The translations under genes were made by a program, and so were the position numbers. 64,000 bases of DNA, taken from positions 33,935,825 through 33,999,824 of the forward strand of contig OY997591.1 of assembly GCA_963921825.1 (NCBI GenBank), in the 5' to 3' direction. Of the stretch, positions 47,933-59,176 are shown piece by piece (position 1 is the stretch's first letter; every line of letters begins with the position of its first letter). This stretch comes from Erodium maritimum (Eukaryota > Streptophyta > Magnoliopsida > Geraniales > Geraniaceae). The notes beneath the pieces were generated by a model. The model saw only the letters and a list, made by a program, of their open reading frames with translations. It was not told the DNA's origin and searched no databases.

Positions 47933-49619
47933 TGTTAGTCTTAGTGCCCGTAGTTCAATCCTAAATGTCCAAATGTATATATCATCGTTAGCAATAAAAT
48001 TAAAGCGGCTTTATATTACTTATGTGTTGGAGTAATATATCGATGTGTGCTCTGATCTATGCCCACCATGCGAATAGAACCATAGATCGAGATAGATCAC
48101 ACTCGATGGGTCCCTAGTCAACAAAGCTTCACTAGAAGCGACTAGTATGAAAGATGGCTCTTTATGGCTTACGTTCTGTTAGTCATTGGAATGAGATTCC
48201 GGAGTCTGATCATAGATATCATGTGGGACATGATATTGGACGACCCGCCCTGAATATGTGCCATAGATTAAGTCATGAACATATTCAGTGTTGTAGCTTG
48301 TCATGTATCCTTAGACCAAGGAGTCTTTGTGATCGCTATGTAGTCAACAACTGAGTTTGACCTGAGCCTAACGTTGTCCGTAACAGGGCTTCCATAACGG
48401 CCAGGATTGGCTTGGGGACGGGCTACATGAGTGACACGAAAGACGGCTAAGGGATTTATCCCTCATACTAAGGTATGGGAAAGATATCGGTTCTCGGCCA
48501 CTTGATCGAGAGTGACTGGAAGAATAGCATGGCCATGCACATGATACTGGGTATCATATCTTCAGTCATCTCACATGTCAAGGAACGGTGATTGAGAATA
48601 ATAAGGATGACGGCTCTATGCCTTATCTCAATCAGGATATCGGAGATAAAAGGATAATGACAGGGACGACAGAAAGGTTAGAATCGACAGGGTCGATTCG
48701 TTATGTAGTGTCAGGCAATACTAAAGTCTCGTTAGTTGCCACTTAAATAGGATCAAGTAAAATGGGATTTTACGTTGATCTATTGACATGCATAAACCTA
48801 AGGGTCACACCGGAGGATGAAACTCATTGACACATATATGGAGAATGGCCAAAAGGGAGTTGTCTCGGGATATGACCAAAACTGGGTTTTGGGTCATGTG
48901 CCCGTAAGTGAATAGGACTTTACGGATCGAGACAAGACTTGGAGTCTTGGGATTGATCGCGTCGGATAATGTTGGACATTTCCGGTATGGAAGGCTTGGA
49001 GGCGATGAGCGAATCACGGGACCTCGTTGGAAATGGCCACGGGCCATGTTCCAAGAGGCCCATGAAAGGCCCATGCAACCAAGGCCCATGGAACTAATTA
49101 ATCAAGTCTTGATTAATTAGTACTAAGTAAGCAAGACAAGGATTAAGGTGTTGGTGATTCACCACCTAACCCAATCTTGTCTTGCCATACTTTGTCCTAT
49201 TTACACCTTACTTGACACCATACTTGTCCCATGCCTTTAGTTGGACAAGTATGGGTTTTGTTATGTTTAAGTCATCTTTTTTCAACATAACAAACACAAG
49301 ACAAGAATAGGAAACACATTTTCTCTCCCTCTTCCATGGCCATTTCGGGTTTGGCTAGTTTCCACCTCCATGTTTGTGTTCTTGAGTCCTCAAAGAGAAG
49401 AACTACGTGGCTTTGATTCCCATGTGGATACGTAGGCGTCTTGGAGACTCAAGCCAATCATTCGTTAACCGGTGTTCTTGTTTTGGTAAGAAATAGTGCT
49501 GAATTTTTCTCTTGTGAATCTATTCTTTGTTAGTTGTTTCATGGTTTAATCGTCTCTTGGTTTTCATTGATTTTCCGCTGCGAGTTGGTTCATCTCCAAC
49601 CCTACCTCGAGACCTAACA
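47933..49619 (+). mobile_element. 5' LTR of copia-B
   Basis: 1687 bp, ending GACCTAACA just before the primer site. It includes an inverted pair AATTAATCAAGTCTTGATTA around 49092-49115 and a splice-donor-like TTTGGTAAGAA at 49482. Confidence 0.95.
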
Positions 49620-49620
49620 G

Positions 49621-49632
49621 TGGTATCAGAGC
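49621..49632 (+). other. Primer binding site of copia-B (tRNA-iMet)
   Basis: TGGTATCAGAGC one base after the LTR end; complementary to the 3' end of initiator tRNA-Met. Confidence 0.95.
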
Positions 49633-51175
49633 CGTGCTACCTTCGGGATTCACAAGACGGTGTTCAAAGTTTCGGTTTTGCTTGAAAGTTTCGTTTTTGG
49701 CATGTTGTTTTGCTAAATTGTTTGATAACATGTTTTAAATTATTGTTTATGGATTTAATGCATGTAAAATGAATTTTTGAAAATTATTTCAAATCTGGAA
49801 ATTTTGAAAAAAATTTGATTTTTCGGGTCTCGGGAGCGGGACTCTCGGGGAGCCGAAACCGGGACCGAACGGGGCTCCGTTGGACGGAGCTAGGCCAAGC
49901 ATGACCATTGGATGGTTGATATGCCAAGGCTAAACCGTTTTGTTAGTTATGACGAGTTTGGAACCGTCATGATGAACTCGAAGATCAAATGTTCAAAAGT
50001 TTCATTTTTGAACGGTTTCGATAAACCGAGCATCAAAAAATTTCGAAACTTGGCTATTAATTAAAACCGGAAAATCACATGATGTTTGATAACATTCTTG
50101 TTTGATAACACGATGTGTGATGTGATGTTGGCATGGTGTACATAATAGCCCCGAGCTCAATTTATTTATTTATCGCTTTTCACGGCCTGCGAGCCGTTAG
50201 AGTTAACGTGTAATTATTCTTTCAAGGTGTGGTCGTCGAACCACTTGTTTGTAATATTTATTTATTCCCGACCTGCGAGTCGTGTATTAAATTGTAATTT
50301 TTTACTCAAGACGAAGAAAGGGCGAAAAGGTCATTTGGTGGCTTTTCGGGTGTTGGCATCGGCTTGGAGTCGGTGGAGCTCAAGAAGCTAGTGGGAGTTA
50401 GTTTAGGGGGCTATTATGTGCACATTTATCGCTTTATGCTTGGTTTAGTTTATGCATGATTAATTCTATGTGTTTTAGAATTGCATGCTTAACTTTATTT
50501 ACCGAGCATATCACCTCACATGCAAAGATAAAATTGGAATTTTAATCCTTGTGTGTGAACCCTTAGAACCGTCATTGCATTGGATGTAGTTGACGGGTTC
50601 AAAGGAAGAATTACATTGGATGTAATTTGAGGCATCATTGCATTTAGAATGTAGTTGATGTGCTCATCGCATCTAGGATGTGCCAAAGTTTTGAACACAA
50701 CTGGACAAGTAAAAGCGGGTCATGTCCGATACCTCCCAATCATCAACACCTTACTACCTCCCCGTCCTATGGTTGTCGTGCGCATTAGCGGAGCATCCAT
50801 GGGGAAGCGGGGTAGTAGGTTTGGACGACATATGTGGGTGTCGTGCGCATTAGCGGAGCACCTACATAGTGACGAGCCATAGTTGAAAATTGGTGGACCC
50901 AACTACGATTCTCGGCCTGAGGTTGAGCTAGGGTAACAGATAGGGTAAGTCGTGTACATAAGTACATACCCTAGCCAAGAGTCACATTGGATGTGATTGG
51001 ATGGAGTCCTACCTACATAGCTCGATTAAGTGGTGAGCATTAGTTCAGCTTAATCGAGTGAATCAAGGATCTTGGTTTCAGATTCTAAAGGTTTAGAATT
51101 GATTGTTGGTGTTTAAGCTTAATCTTCATAAAATTTATTCAGTTTACTGATTGAATTTTATCTGTTGTAGATCAA
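49633..51175 (+). other. Copia-B untranslated leader, 1.5 kb
   Basis: No coding frame. The first 0.87 kb is shared with the chimeric block at 21232-22035. It contains repeated GTGCGCATTAGCGGAGCA (50777 and 50848) and repeats of TGCATT/GATGTAGTTGA type around 50570-50690. It ends TCTGTTGTAG, a good splice-acceptor match, five bases before the gag ATG at 51176. Confidence 0.7.
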
Positions 51176-51884
51176 ATGGCAAATTCAGCGAACATTGATA
51201 GTTTGTCATTAAAAACCATTCTTGACAGGGTCAAGCTAAATGGGACAAACTATTTGGACTGGTACAGAATTTTGAGGATAGTCCTCAAGTCTGAACGCAA
51301 AGAATACGTCCTTGACAAGGCTGTCTCTAAGACCATATCAGAGTTACATGAAGTGTCATCAGCTGCTGAGAAGAATATCTCAGGGATCTGGGATCCAAGG
51401 ATATTCTGATGGTCAACAAGGGAATTGGAAGTGGCAAGGGCTGGGCCCATGCGCACTTGGCAGGAAAGATGAGACACCTGAGAATGTCTGCTTCTACTGC
51501 CAACAGCCTGGTCATTGGAACCGGGATTACAGGAAGTTCACGGCTGATCTGAAGAAGGGCAGTGGGACTGCGCCTTCATCAAATAGCCTGGATGATCTGA
51601 AGAAGGGCAGTAGGACTGCGCCTTCATCAGGAAACCTGGATGATCTAAGGAAGGGCGGTGGGATCGTGCCTTCATTCGGTATTAACTCTATAGAGCTACA
51701 TCTCTCTACTTCCAAAGATTCATGGGTATTAGATACCATGACTGAATCTCACACATGCACTAATATATGGTGGTTGAAAGTAGGAGAGATTTGGAAAGCA
51801 CGAAATGGACCTCAGAGTTGTGGCAACTGCTGTAGGATCCATGAGTCTTGCTTTGCCAAGAGGCCTTGTCTTAGTATTGTATAA
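51176..51884 (+). pseudogene. Copia-B gag and protease remnant
   Basis: ATG at 51176 (MANSANIDSLSLKTILDRVK, LNGTNYLDWYRILRIVL) is the start of a copia gag domain. It stops at 51407 after a large internal deletion. A shifted frame continues with a zinc knuckle CFYCQQPGHWNRDY in which the last Cys is Tyr, three tandem 48-bp repeats (51545-51685, DLKKGSGTAPSSNSLD type), and the protease segment SWVLDTMTESHTCT. The catalytic triad normally reads D-T-G/S; here Gly is Met. Gag would be far longer in a working element. Confidence 0.85.
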
Positions 51885-52750
51885 TGTATATTGCATACCT
51901 ACTTTTAGTAGGAATATTATATCTGTATCCGTGTTTGACAAGGAAGGATATAATGTTAATATTGGAAATGGAGTTTTCAATGTTCTATGCAATGATATGT
52001 TTTATACCAGTACTGACATGGTTGGAGGATTGTACATATTAGATATGGGTAACAATGCCTCAAGTTCTATATATTCCGTTAATACCAAGAGGTCTAAATC
52101 CAACGATTTAAACCTAACTCTGTTATGGTACTGTCATTTGGGTCGCATAAACAAGAAGCGCCTATCAGCACTTCAGAAGTGCGGGCTTTCAGGTTCATTC
52201 GAATTCCATTCGATCGATAGGTGCAAGGTTTGTTTGATGGGCAAAATGACTAAAGTGCCCTTTATCGATCGCGATGAAAGGGCGGGTGAATTATTGGGGC
52301 TGATACACTCAAATATGTGTAGACCAATAAGTTCACTTGCCAGGAGGGGTTTTAGCTACTTTATCACATTTACTGATGATTACAGTAAATATGGTTATGT
52401 CTATTCGGTGAGACATAAGTCTGAAGCTTTTGATAAATTCAAAGAGTTTAAGACTATAGTAGAAAACCAGCTCGACAAAGGTATTAAGGCACTTCGATTG
52501 GATCGAGGTGGAAAATACTTGACCACAGAGTTATTAGATCATCTAAAAGAGAATGGGATCCTTTTGGAATGGACTCCTCCTAGGTCACTGTAGTTGAAAG
52601 GTGTAGCCAAACGGAGAAATCGGACATTGTTAGACAATGGTCTGTTCCATGATTAGTTGGACTGATCTCCCAATCTCTTTTAGGGGTTTTGCTCTAGAGA
52701 CGACCGCATTCATAGTGAATCGGGCTTCGACGAATGGTGTGGAAGGGACA
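51885..52750 (+). pseudogene. Copia-B integrase remnant
   Basis: Gag-pre-integrase region (LWYCHLGRINKKRLSALQKC, CKVCLMGKMTKVPF) followed by the catalytic core. The first catalytic Asp setting normally reads H-T/S-D-V-C; here it is HSNMCRP, so Asp has become Asn. The second setting LRLDRGGKYL has Lys where Glu normally follows GG. A stop at 52591 and frame changes follow. Integrase would join element DNA to the chromosome; this copy is predicted inactive. Confidence 0.85.
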
Positions 52751-53079
52751 CCATTTTAAAATGGTACGGGATGATGCCTGCTTTGTCCTTCCTAAAGATT
52801 TGTGGTTGCGAGGCTTATGTGAAACATTTGGTTTCGACTAAGCTCGAACCAAGATCTGAGATATGCACATTCGTGTGGTATCCCAAAGCAACAAGGGGAT
52901 ACTATTTCTACAATCCCAGTGAGAACATGGTGTTCGTCGCTTGGGGTGGGGTCTTTATGGAAAAGAAGTTTTGTTTCCAAAGACGTCATTGGGAGGACTG
53001 TGCATCTCGAAGAAATTCAGGATGGTACAGATCTGTCTAAACCAATTGACAACCCAGTAGAAAGGAGCCAGAGATTGTC

Positions 53080-54116
53080 GTAGAGTAAGAACCAATTCCT
53101 GTTACAATTCCGGAAGGTCCAAGGCGATTTGAAAGGATCAATCTTCCACCTCCAAGATATGGTATCCGGAGGTGACAATGAAGTCATGGTGGATCACGAT
53201 GATCCAGCCACCTTTCAAGAAGTCGTGGATGGGCCCGACTCCGAGTTATGGCTGGGAGCCATGAGGGAGGAAATGCAATCCATGTCAGACAACCGAGTCT
53301 GGGAACCGGTTGATCCCATCAATGGTGTGAGGACCATAGGATGCAAATGGATCTTCAAGGTGAAGATGGACATGGACGGCAACCCTCTGACCTACAAAGC
53401 TCAACTGGTGGCGAAAGGTTATAGGCAGATCCAATGGATTGACTATGAGGAAACCTTCTCCTTAGTGGCTATGGTCAAAATCGATCCAAATTCTTCTTGA
53501 TATAACTGCGTATCATAATTACGAGATATGGCAAGTGGATGTCAAAACCGCTTTCCTAAATGGAAATTTGACTGAGTACGTTTGTATGTCTCGGCCCAAA
53601 GGTTTTGACGATCCGAAGAATAAGGGAAAGATTTATAAGTTGTTGAAATCCATTTCTGGATTAAAACGAACTTCTCGGAGTTGGATCCTTCGTTTTGATG
53701 AAGCTGTAATTGGATTTGGCTTAATCAAGAACGAGGATGAATCTTGCGTTTATAAGAAGGCTAGTGGGAGCAATATTACCTTTCTGGTTCTCATTGAAAA
53801 CGACATCCCAACCTTGCACGAGACTAAAGCTTGGTTGAGGAAGTGTTTTTCAATAAAGGACTTAGGCGATGCTTCTCATATCTTAAGGATTAAGATATGT
53901 AGAGATCGCACCAAGAGGGTCTTGGATTTAAGTCAGGGAACCTATGTGAACAAGGCATTGAGTAGGTTCTTAATGCTCGATTCAAAGAAAGGACTTTTAC
54001 CCACTAGTCATGGCATTCATCTCAGCAAGACTCAGTGTCCTAAGACACCTGATGAGCTGAAAAGGATGATGAGAATCCTATGCGCCTGGGGGCAGGATCG
54101 ATCATATATGCCATGA
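53080..54116 (+). pseudogene. Copia-B reverse transcriptase with YVDD motif deleted
   Basis: RVT_2-type domain: MREEMQSMSDNRVWEPVD, GCKWIFKVKMD, YKAQLVAKGYRQ, then after a frame change near 53500 MDVKTAFLNGNL and KSISGLKRTSRSW. At about 53790 the sequence reads FLVLIENDIPT, where relatives have the YVDD catalytic box followed by a few residues and then NDIPT. The box is removed by an in-frame deletion of roughly eight residues. Further on comes KDLGDASHILRIKICRD, then a stop at 54114. Without the Asp pair it cannot synthesise DNA. Confidence 0.88.
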
Positions 54117-54259
54117 CATGTATGAGACCAGACGTCTCGTAAGCCTTATGTTGTACCAGTAGACATCATTCTAACCCGGGGGAAAGATGATGCTGAACTA
54201 GTCGTCGAAGGATGAGTAGACGCTAGTTTTCCAAGACAAATCCAGATGACTTTAGAAGT

Positions 54260-54690
54260 CAATCAGGATATGTGTTTACGCTGAATGGCAGAGCTTTAGC
54301 TGGGAAAGCGTAAAGCAAGATACCATTGCCGAATCTACGACAGAGGCCAAGTACATGGATGCTGCAGAGGCAGCTAAGGAGGCTATGTGGATTTGGAAAT
54401 TCATGGCAGGGCTGGGTGTAATTAAAAACCCATCCAGTCCGGTGAATCCATTTTGCGACAACACAAGGGCCATTGCGCAAGCTAAAAGCCTAGATCGCAT
54501 AACAAATCCAAACATGTACTGCGGCGTATCCACCTCATCAGATAAATACTGAACTGAGGTGAAGTGAAGATAACCGATATTGCAACAGATGATAACATAG
54601 CCAACCCGTTGACTAAAGCAGTGTCACTGCCTGAACATGTTAGACATGTAAAGTCGATGGGGACATATTGGAGTTTAGATTGGAACTAGG
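54260..54690 (+). pseudogene. Copia-B RNase H remnant
   Basis: Segments QDTIAESTTEAKYMDAAEAA, KEAMWIWKFM, FCDNTRAIAQAKS and, after stops, a region resembling the usual pol end (NIANPLTKAVSLPEHV). RNase H would remove the RNA strand during reverse transcription. The frame is interrupted at 54550 and later. 54117-54259 is degenerate pol sequence. Confidence 0.8.
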
Positions 54691-54703
54691 GCAAGTGGGA
54701 GAT
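54690..54703 (+). other. Polypurine tract of copia-B
   Basis: GGGCAAGTGGGAGAT directly before the 3' LTR (TGTTAG). Confidence 0.9.
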
Positions 54704-56390
54704 TGTTAGTCTTAGTGCCCGTAGTTCAATCCTAAATGTCCAAATGTATATATCATCGTTAGCAATAAAATTAAAGCGGCTTTATATTACTTATGTGTTG
54801 GAGTAATATATCGATGTGTGCTCTGATCTATGCCCACCATGCGAATAGAACCATAGATCGAGATAGATCACACTCGATGGGTCCCTAGTCAACAAAGCTT
54901 CACTAGAAGCGACTAGTATGAAAGATGGCTCTTTATGGCTTACGTTCTGTTAGTCATTGGAATGAGATTCCGGAGTCTGATCATAGATATCATGTGGGAC
55001 ATGATATTGGACGACCCGCCCTGAATATGTGCCATAGATTAAGTCATGAACATATTCAGTGTTGTAGCTTGTCATGTATCCTTAGACCAAGGAGTCTTTG
55101 TGATCGCTATGTAGTCAACAACTGAGTTTGACCTGAGCCTAACGTTGTCCGTAACAGGGCTTCCATAACGGCCAGGATTGGCTTGGGGACGGGCTACATG
55201 AGTGACACGAAAGACGGCTAAGGGATTTATCCCTCATACTAAGGTATGGGAAAGATATCGGTTCTCGGCCACTTGATCGAGAGTGACTGGAAGAATAGCA
55301 TGGCCATGCACATGATACTGGGTATCATATCTTCAGTCATCTCACATGTCAAGGAACGGTGATTGAGAATAATAAGGATGACGGCTCTATGCCTTATCTC
55401 AATCAGGATATCGGAGATAAAAGGATAATGACTGGGACGACAGAAAGGTTAGAATCGACAGGGTCGATTCGTTATGTAGTGTCAGGCAATACTAAAGTCT
55501 CGTTAGTTGCCACTTAAATAGGATCAAGTAAAATGGGATTTTACGTTGATCTATTGACATGCATAAACCTAAGGGTCACACCGGAGGATGAAACTCATTG
55601 ACACATATATGGAGAATGGCCAAAAGGGAGTTGTCTCGGGATATGACCAAAACTGGGTTTTGGGTCATGTGCCCGTAAGTGAATAGGACTTTACGGATCG
55701 AGACAAGACTTGGAGTCTTGGGATTGATCGCGTCGGATAATGTTGGACATTTCCGGTATGGAAGGCTTGGAGGCGATGAGCGAATCACGGGACCTCGTTG
55801 GAAATGGCCACGGGCCATGTTCCAAGAGGCCCATGAAAGGCCCATGCAACCAAGGCCCATGGAACTAATTAATCAAGTCTTGATTAATTAGTACTAAGTA
55901 AGCAAGACAAGGATTAAGGTGTTGGTGATTCACCACCTAACCCAATCTTGTCTTGCCATACTTTGTCCTATTTACACCTTACTTGACACCATACTTGTCC
56001 CATGCCTTTAGTTGGACAAGTATGGGTTTTGTTATGTTTAAGTCATCTTTTTTCAACATAACAAACACAAGACAAGAATAGGAAACACATTTTCTCTCCC
56101 TCTTCCATGGCCATTTCGGGTTTGGCTAGTTTCCACCTCCATGTTTGTGTTCTTGAGTCCTCAAAGAGAAGAACTACGTGGCTTTGATTCCCATGTGGAT
56201 ACGTAGGCGTCTTGGAGACTCAAGCCAATCATTCGTTAACCGGTGTTCTTGTTTTGGTAAGAAATAGTGCTGAATTTTTCTCTTGTGAATCTATTCTTTG
56301 TTAGTTGTTTCATGGTTTAATCGTCTCTTGGTTTTCATTGATTTTCCGCTGCGAGTTGGTTCATCTCCAACCCTACCTCGAGACCTAACA
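54704..56390 (+). mobile_element. 3' LTR of copia-B
   Basis: Same length as the 5' LTR (1687 bp). The only difference I found is T at 55433 versus A at 48662. It is followed by the target duplicate GCAAT. Confidence 0.95.
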
Positions 56391-56395
56391 GCAAT

Positions 56396-59161
56396 ACCAA
56401 ACAAGATCACAAAGGATCGCAAAACGGCTGCTCAGTAACCAATCTCTGTATCTCGCCCTTTCCGATCCCAGTCGGTACAGGCGGTCGACCTGTCGCGCAA
56501 CTTCTCCCGATCCCAGTCGGGAGGCTAACCCACAACCTCTCCGCTTCACCCGATCCCAGTCGGGTGGTTAGCCACACCCGCGCGTCCTTCCCCCGATCCC
56601 AGTCGGGGAGCTAGCCCACAACCCCTCCGCTTCTCCCGATCCCAGTCGGGAGGCTAGCTACACCACACAACCTCCACCAGTAACCAGTAACCAATCACAA
56701 TCACAAACAAGTTCAAACAGACAGTAACGACACTGGTGACAACTCCACAGGCACTCAAGGCCAACAAGACACCGACAACCAAACACATGTTCAACAACCC
56801 TACGGGCCCTCATGGCCACCCAAGACACCAACGATAAAGTACGGGTTCACAACCCCACGGGCACTCACGGCCACCCAAAACTCAGCAATAACTAACACGG
56901 GCTCTCAAGGCCACCCAAACTCAACAACAATTAACACGGGCTCTCAAGGCCACCCAAACTCAACAAAAATAACGCACAACAACCCCCGGCATAAACGATG
57001 CCTCCAACAGTCCTAAGATCGCTAGTTTCACAAACAACCTCCGGGCATGGTCATATGCCTCCAGTAAAACAATTAACGCTAAGTTCTCTGCTCCTACGAC
57101 ACTACTAAGTGTCACATGCATTTCCAATAATTACCAAGTTCCCGTAGCATGCTTTTCTAATAAACGCTACACTCACGTATCATGCATTTCTAATATTTGA
57201 TAAACCTACTTCACCCACGACACCCCGGTGTCACATGCAAATCTACTGTTAACTTTCCCTAGTTAGGGCCGAGATCCGGCTACTTTTCCCTACCTCGTAA
57301 ACAACTCCAAAAGCACTCCACTAAAACCGAGATGATCGCAGTCACTCGCCGAGCCTCCCTTTGCCTCGGTCTGCAGCTCGATCTAAAAGAACACAGGTTC
57401 AAAGCATTTTTAACGAGTAGGAATAAACCGAAAATTACTAAACTTAACGCCCAAACGTAACCCCGACAATGTCGATCACTCCTAAACTTCCCAATTACTC
57501 GACATTGTTGATAAAGGACCCGCAAAGGCTCGATTCGCCCGACATGGCGAAACTGCCCGGGTTTTGTAAATTGCCTTCCGGGGCTCCCTTTCGATCGAAG
57601 CCGGACTCCAAATTTAACACGAAGCCCCAAATTAATAACGGTTCCGACGTTCAGTTAAAGCTTACGATTTTTCCAGTTCAAATACGACAGTTGTCTTTTA
57701 CACTCGAGCGGGCTAACAGTAGGGTTACGACGGATCGGGTTCGAGCACCCGCGCACCGAACCCAGATTTAATCTAAACCCAGTTAAAACCCCTTTTTAAC
57801 TTAAACGTCTTTGAAACTCCTTGCTTTAATTAATTCCGACTTTGATTTTAAAACGAACGATTTCCTTCTGCTCGTTTCCCAAACTCGATATGTTGGTCCA
57901 AAACCTTTATAAAGTCGATTTGATTTCGTTTCCCCCTTTTTGATTTAATCTCAACTCGAGTCTAATCCTAACAACCGACTTTCGTTTTTAAAACCCGTTT
58001 AACTTAACCCGATCTAGTTTTATCGATTTTCTTAAGAACTCAAAACTGATTTTCCCTTTTTTTCCTTTTTCAATTGTTTTTCGTTTCAAATAAAATTCCT
58101 CTTTAATTTAAACTCTGATTTGTTCCCGTTTTTAAACAATTTCAATTCTCAGTTAAAGGATCTGAGTCGATTTTGATCACTTTCCCTTTTTATTCGATGA
58201 TTCTTTTCATCAGATTTACTTCAACAAACGGTGCCCAAGTTGTCCAGATCCAAGTAGAGACACAGGGTAAAACCGATCAGATTCCAGGCAAAAACGGGAT
58301 AGAATATAAAGCGGGAAGACGTTTAAGGACAAGAAACCGGCCACCGGCGAAGTCATCGCCGGCGACCAAACGGTCACGGTGGTAGGGCTCAGCGTATAAA
58401 AGACGACGGTGGCGGACGGGTTGAGCACGGCGGAGGTTCACCTCGGATCCGGACGGCTCGGTCCCGTCCCGGATCTGCTGAGCTCGCCGGCGACGGCGGG
58501 AGCTCGGATCTGGTGAAGATCGACTCCATCGCCGGCGAATCAGAAACGCTCACGGGAGGGACGGCGGCGGCCCGGTGAGGAAAACGGTGGCTGGACGGGG
58601 AAGGGGAAGGGCTCGGTATGGTTGAAGGCGGCGCGGTTGGCCGGAGCGGCGAAGGAGAAGAGAGGGATGGTCGGGAGGAGGACGGTGATGGTGGCGCTGG
58701 ACGGAGAGGAGAAACTGCCGAGGGAGAGACGGCTGGAGATGAACGGGGCGGTGGTGAGGTCTCGGTGAGGGAGAAGGGGGGAAGCGTTCGGCGGTGGCGA
58801 GAGGAGGGAGGTGGACGGACGGTGGTGAGGTGGGGTTCGAAGACAGAGAGTGAGGCCGGATTTGAGAGGGGAGAGAATCGAGTGTGAAGGAAGAGGGAGA
58901 GACAACTTGAGAAATTAGGGTTTCATCCCCTAATTTCTGATTTTATACCCCAAGCTTCAAACAGGCTTGGGCCTTGGCGATGTGGGCTTCTGACGGAACC
59001 GGGTCGCACGGCCCAAGGACGTGGAGGTTGGGTCTGGTCTACTTGGGCCGGCCCTTTACCCCTCTTTGTCCTTTTTTTTTTGACCCACTTGTTTTCAAAA
59101 ACTTACCTCCAAGTTTCGAATTCAGTTTACTATTCTTTTAAAAAAAGAAGTGGTTTTTACA
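56396..59161 (-). mobile_element. Gypsy-2 3' LTR, inner piece
   Basis: Continues the LTR after copia-B and ends TTTTTACA at 59161, beside the purine tract. It contains the hairpin array (56462-56652), further GGGC...GGCC-type short repeats (56800-56960) and GACAC/GTGTC hairpins. A GC-rich block at 58380-58890, read on the minus strand, looks like a pyrimidine-rich 5' leader. It has no credible gene; the ORFs at 58540-58905 are low-complexity. Confidence 0.9.
56462..56652. repeat. Five tandem hairpins built on CCGATCCCAGTCGG
   Basis: Hairpins at 56462-56475, 56504-56523, 56547-56566, 56590-56608 and 56633-56652, spaced 42-44 bp. The loop TCCCAG and inner stem CCGA/TCGG are constant. One stem pair outside CCCGA/TCGGG is T:A, A:T, C:G and T:A in units 2-5. 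An identical array lies at 63604-63794 in the other LTR. Confidence 0.9.
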
Positions 59162-59176
59162 ATCTACCCCCTTAAA
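59162..59176 (-). other. Polypurine tract of gypsy-2
   Basis: Minus strand reads TTTAAGGGGGTAGAT before the LTR start TGTAAAAACC, like the gypsy-1 tract. Confidence 0.85.

Larger units (their letters stand above)
47933..56390 (+). mobile_element. Copia-B: very young Ty1/copia element inserted in gypsy-2 LTR
   Basis: Complete structure: two 1687-bp LTRs (47933-49619 and 54704-56390) starting TGTTAG and ending TAACA, a primer site, a long leader, gag-pol remnants, a purine tract and a perfect 5-bp duplication GCAAT. The LTRs differ at one position that I found (48662 A, 55433 T). The empty site is preserved in the other gypsy-2 LTR at 63533-63537. The proteins are nevertheless dead: the protease, integrase and RT catalytic residues are all altered or deleted. 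The element must therefore have moved using enzymes from another copy. Confidence 0.95.

Noticed and set aside
48154-48354. Repeated 66-residue ORF ending [12 protein letters not shown] (also at 54925-55125 and partly 20300-20349)
   Set aside because: It repeats because it lies in the copia LTR copies; no codon or homology evidence for translation.
58540-58905. Ser/Pro-rich or Gly/Glu-rich proteins on either strand
   Set aside because: Low-complexity frames in a GC-rich part of the gypsy-2 LTR, with no domain; more likely an untranslated leader.
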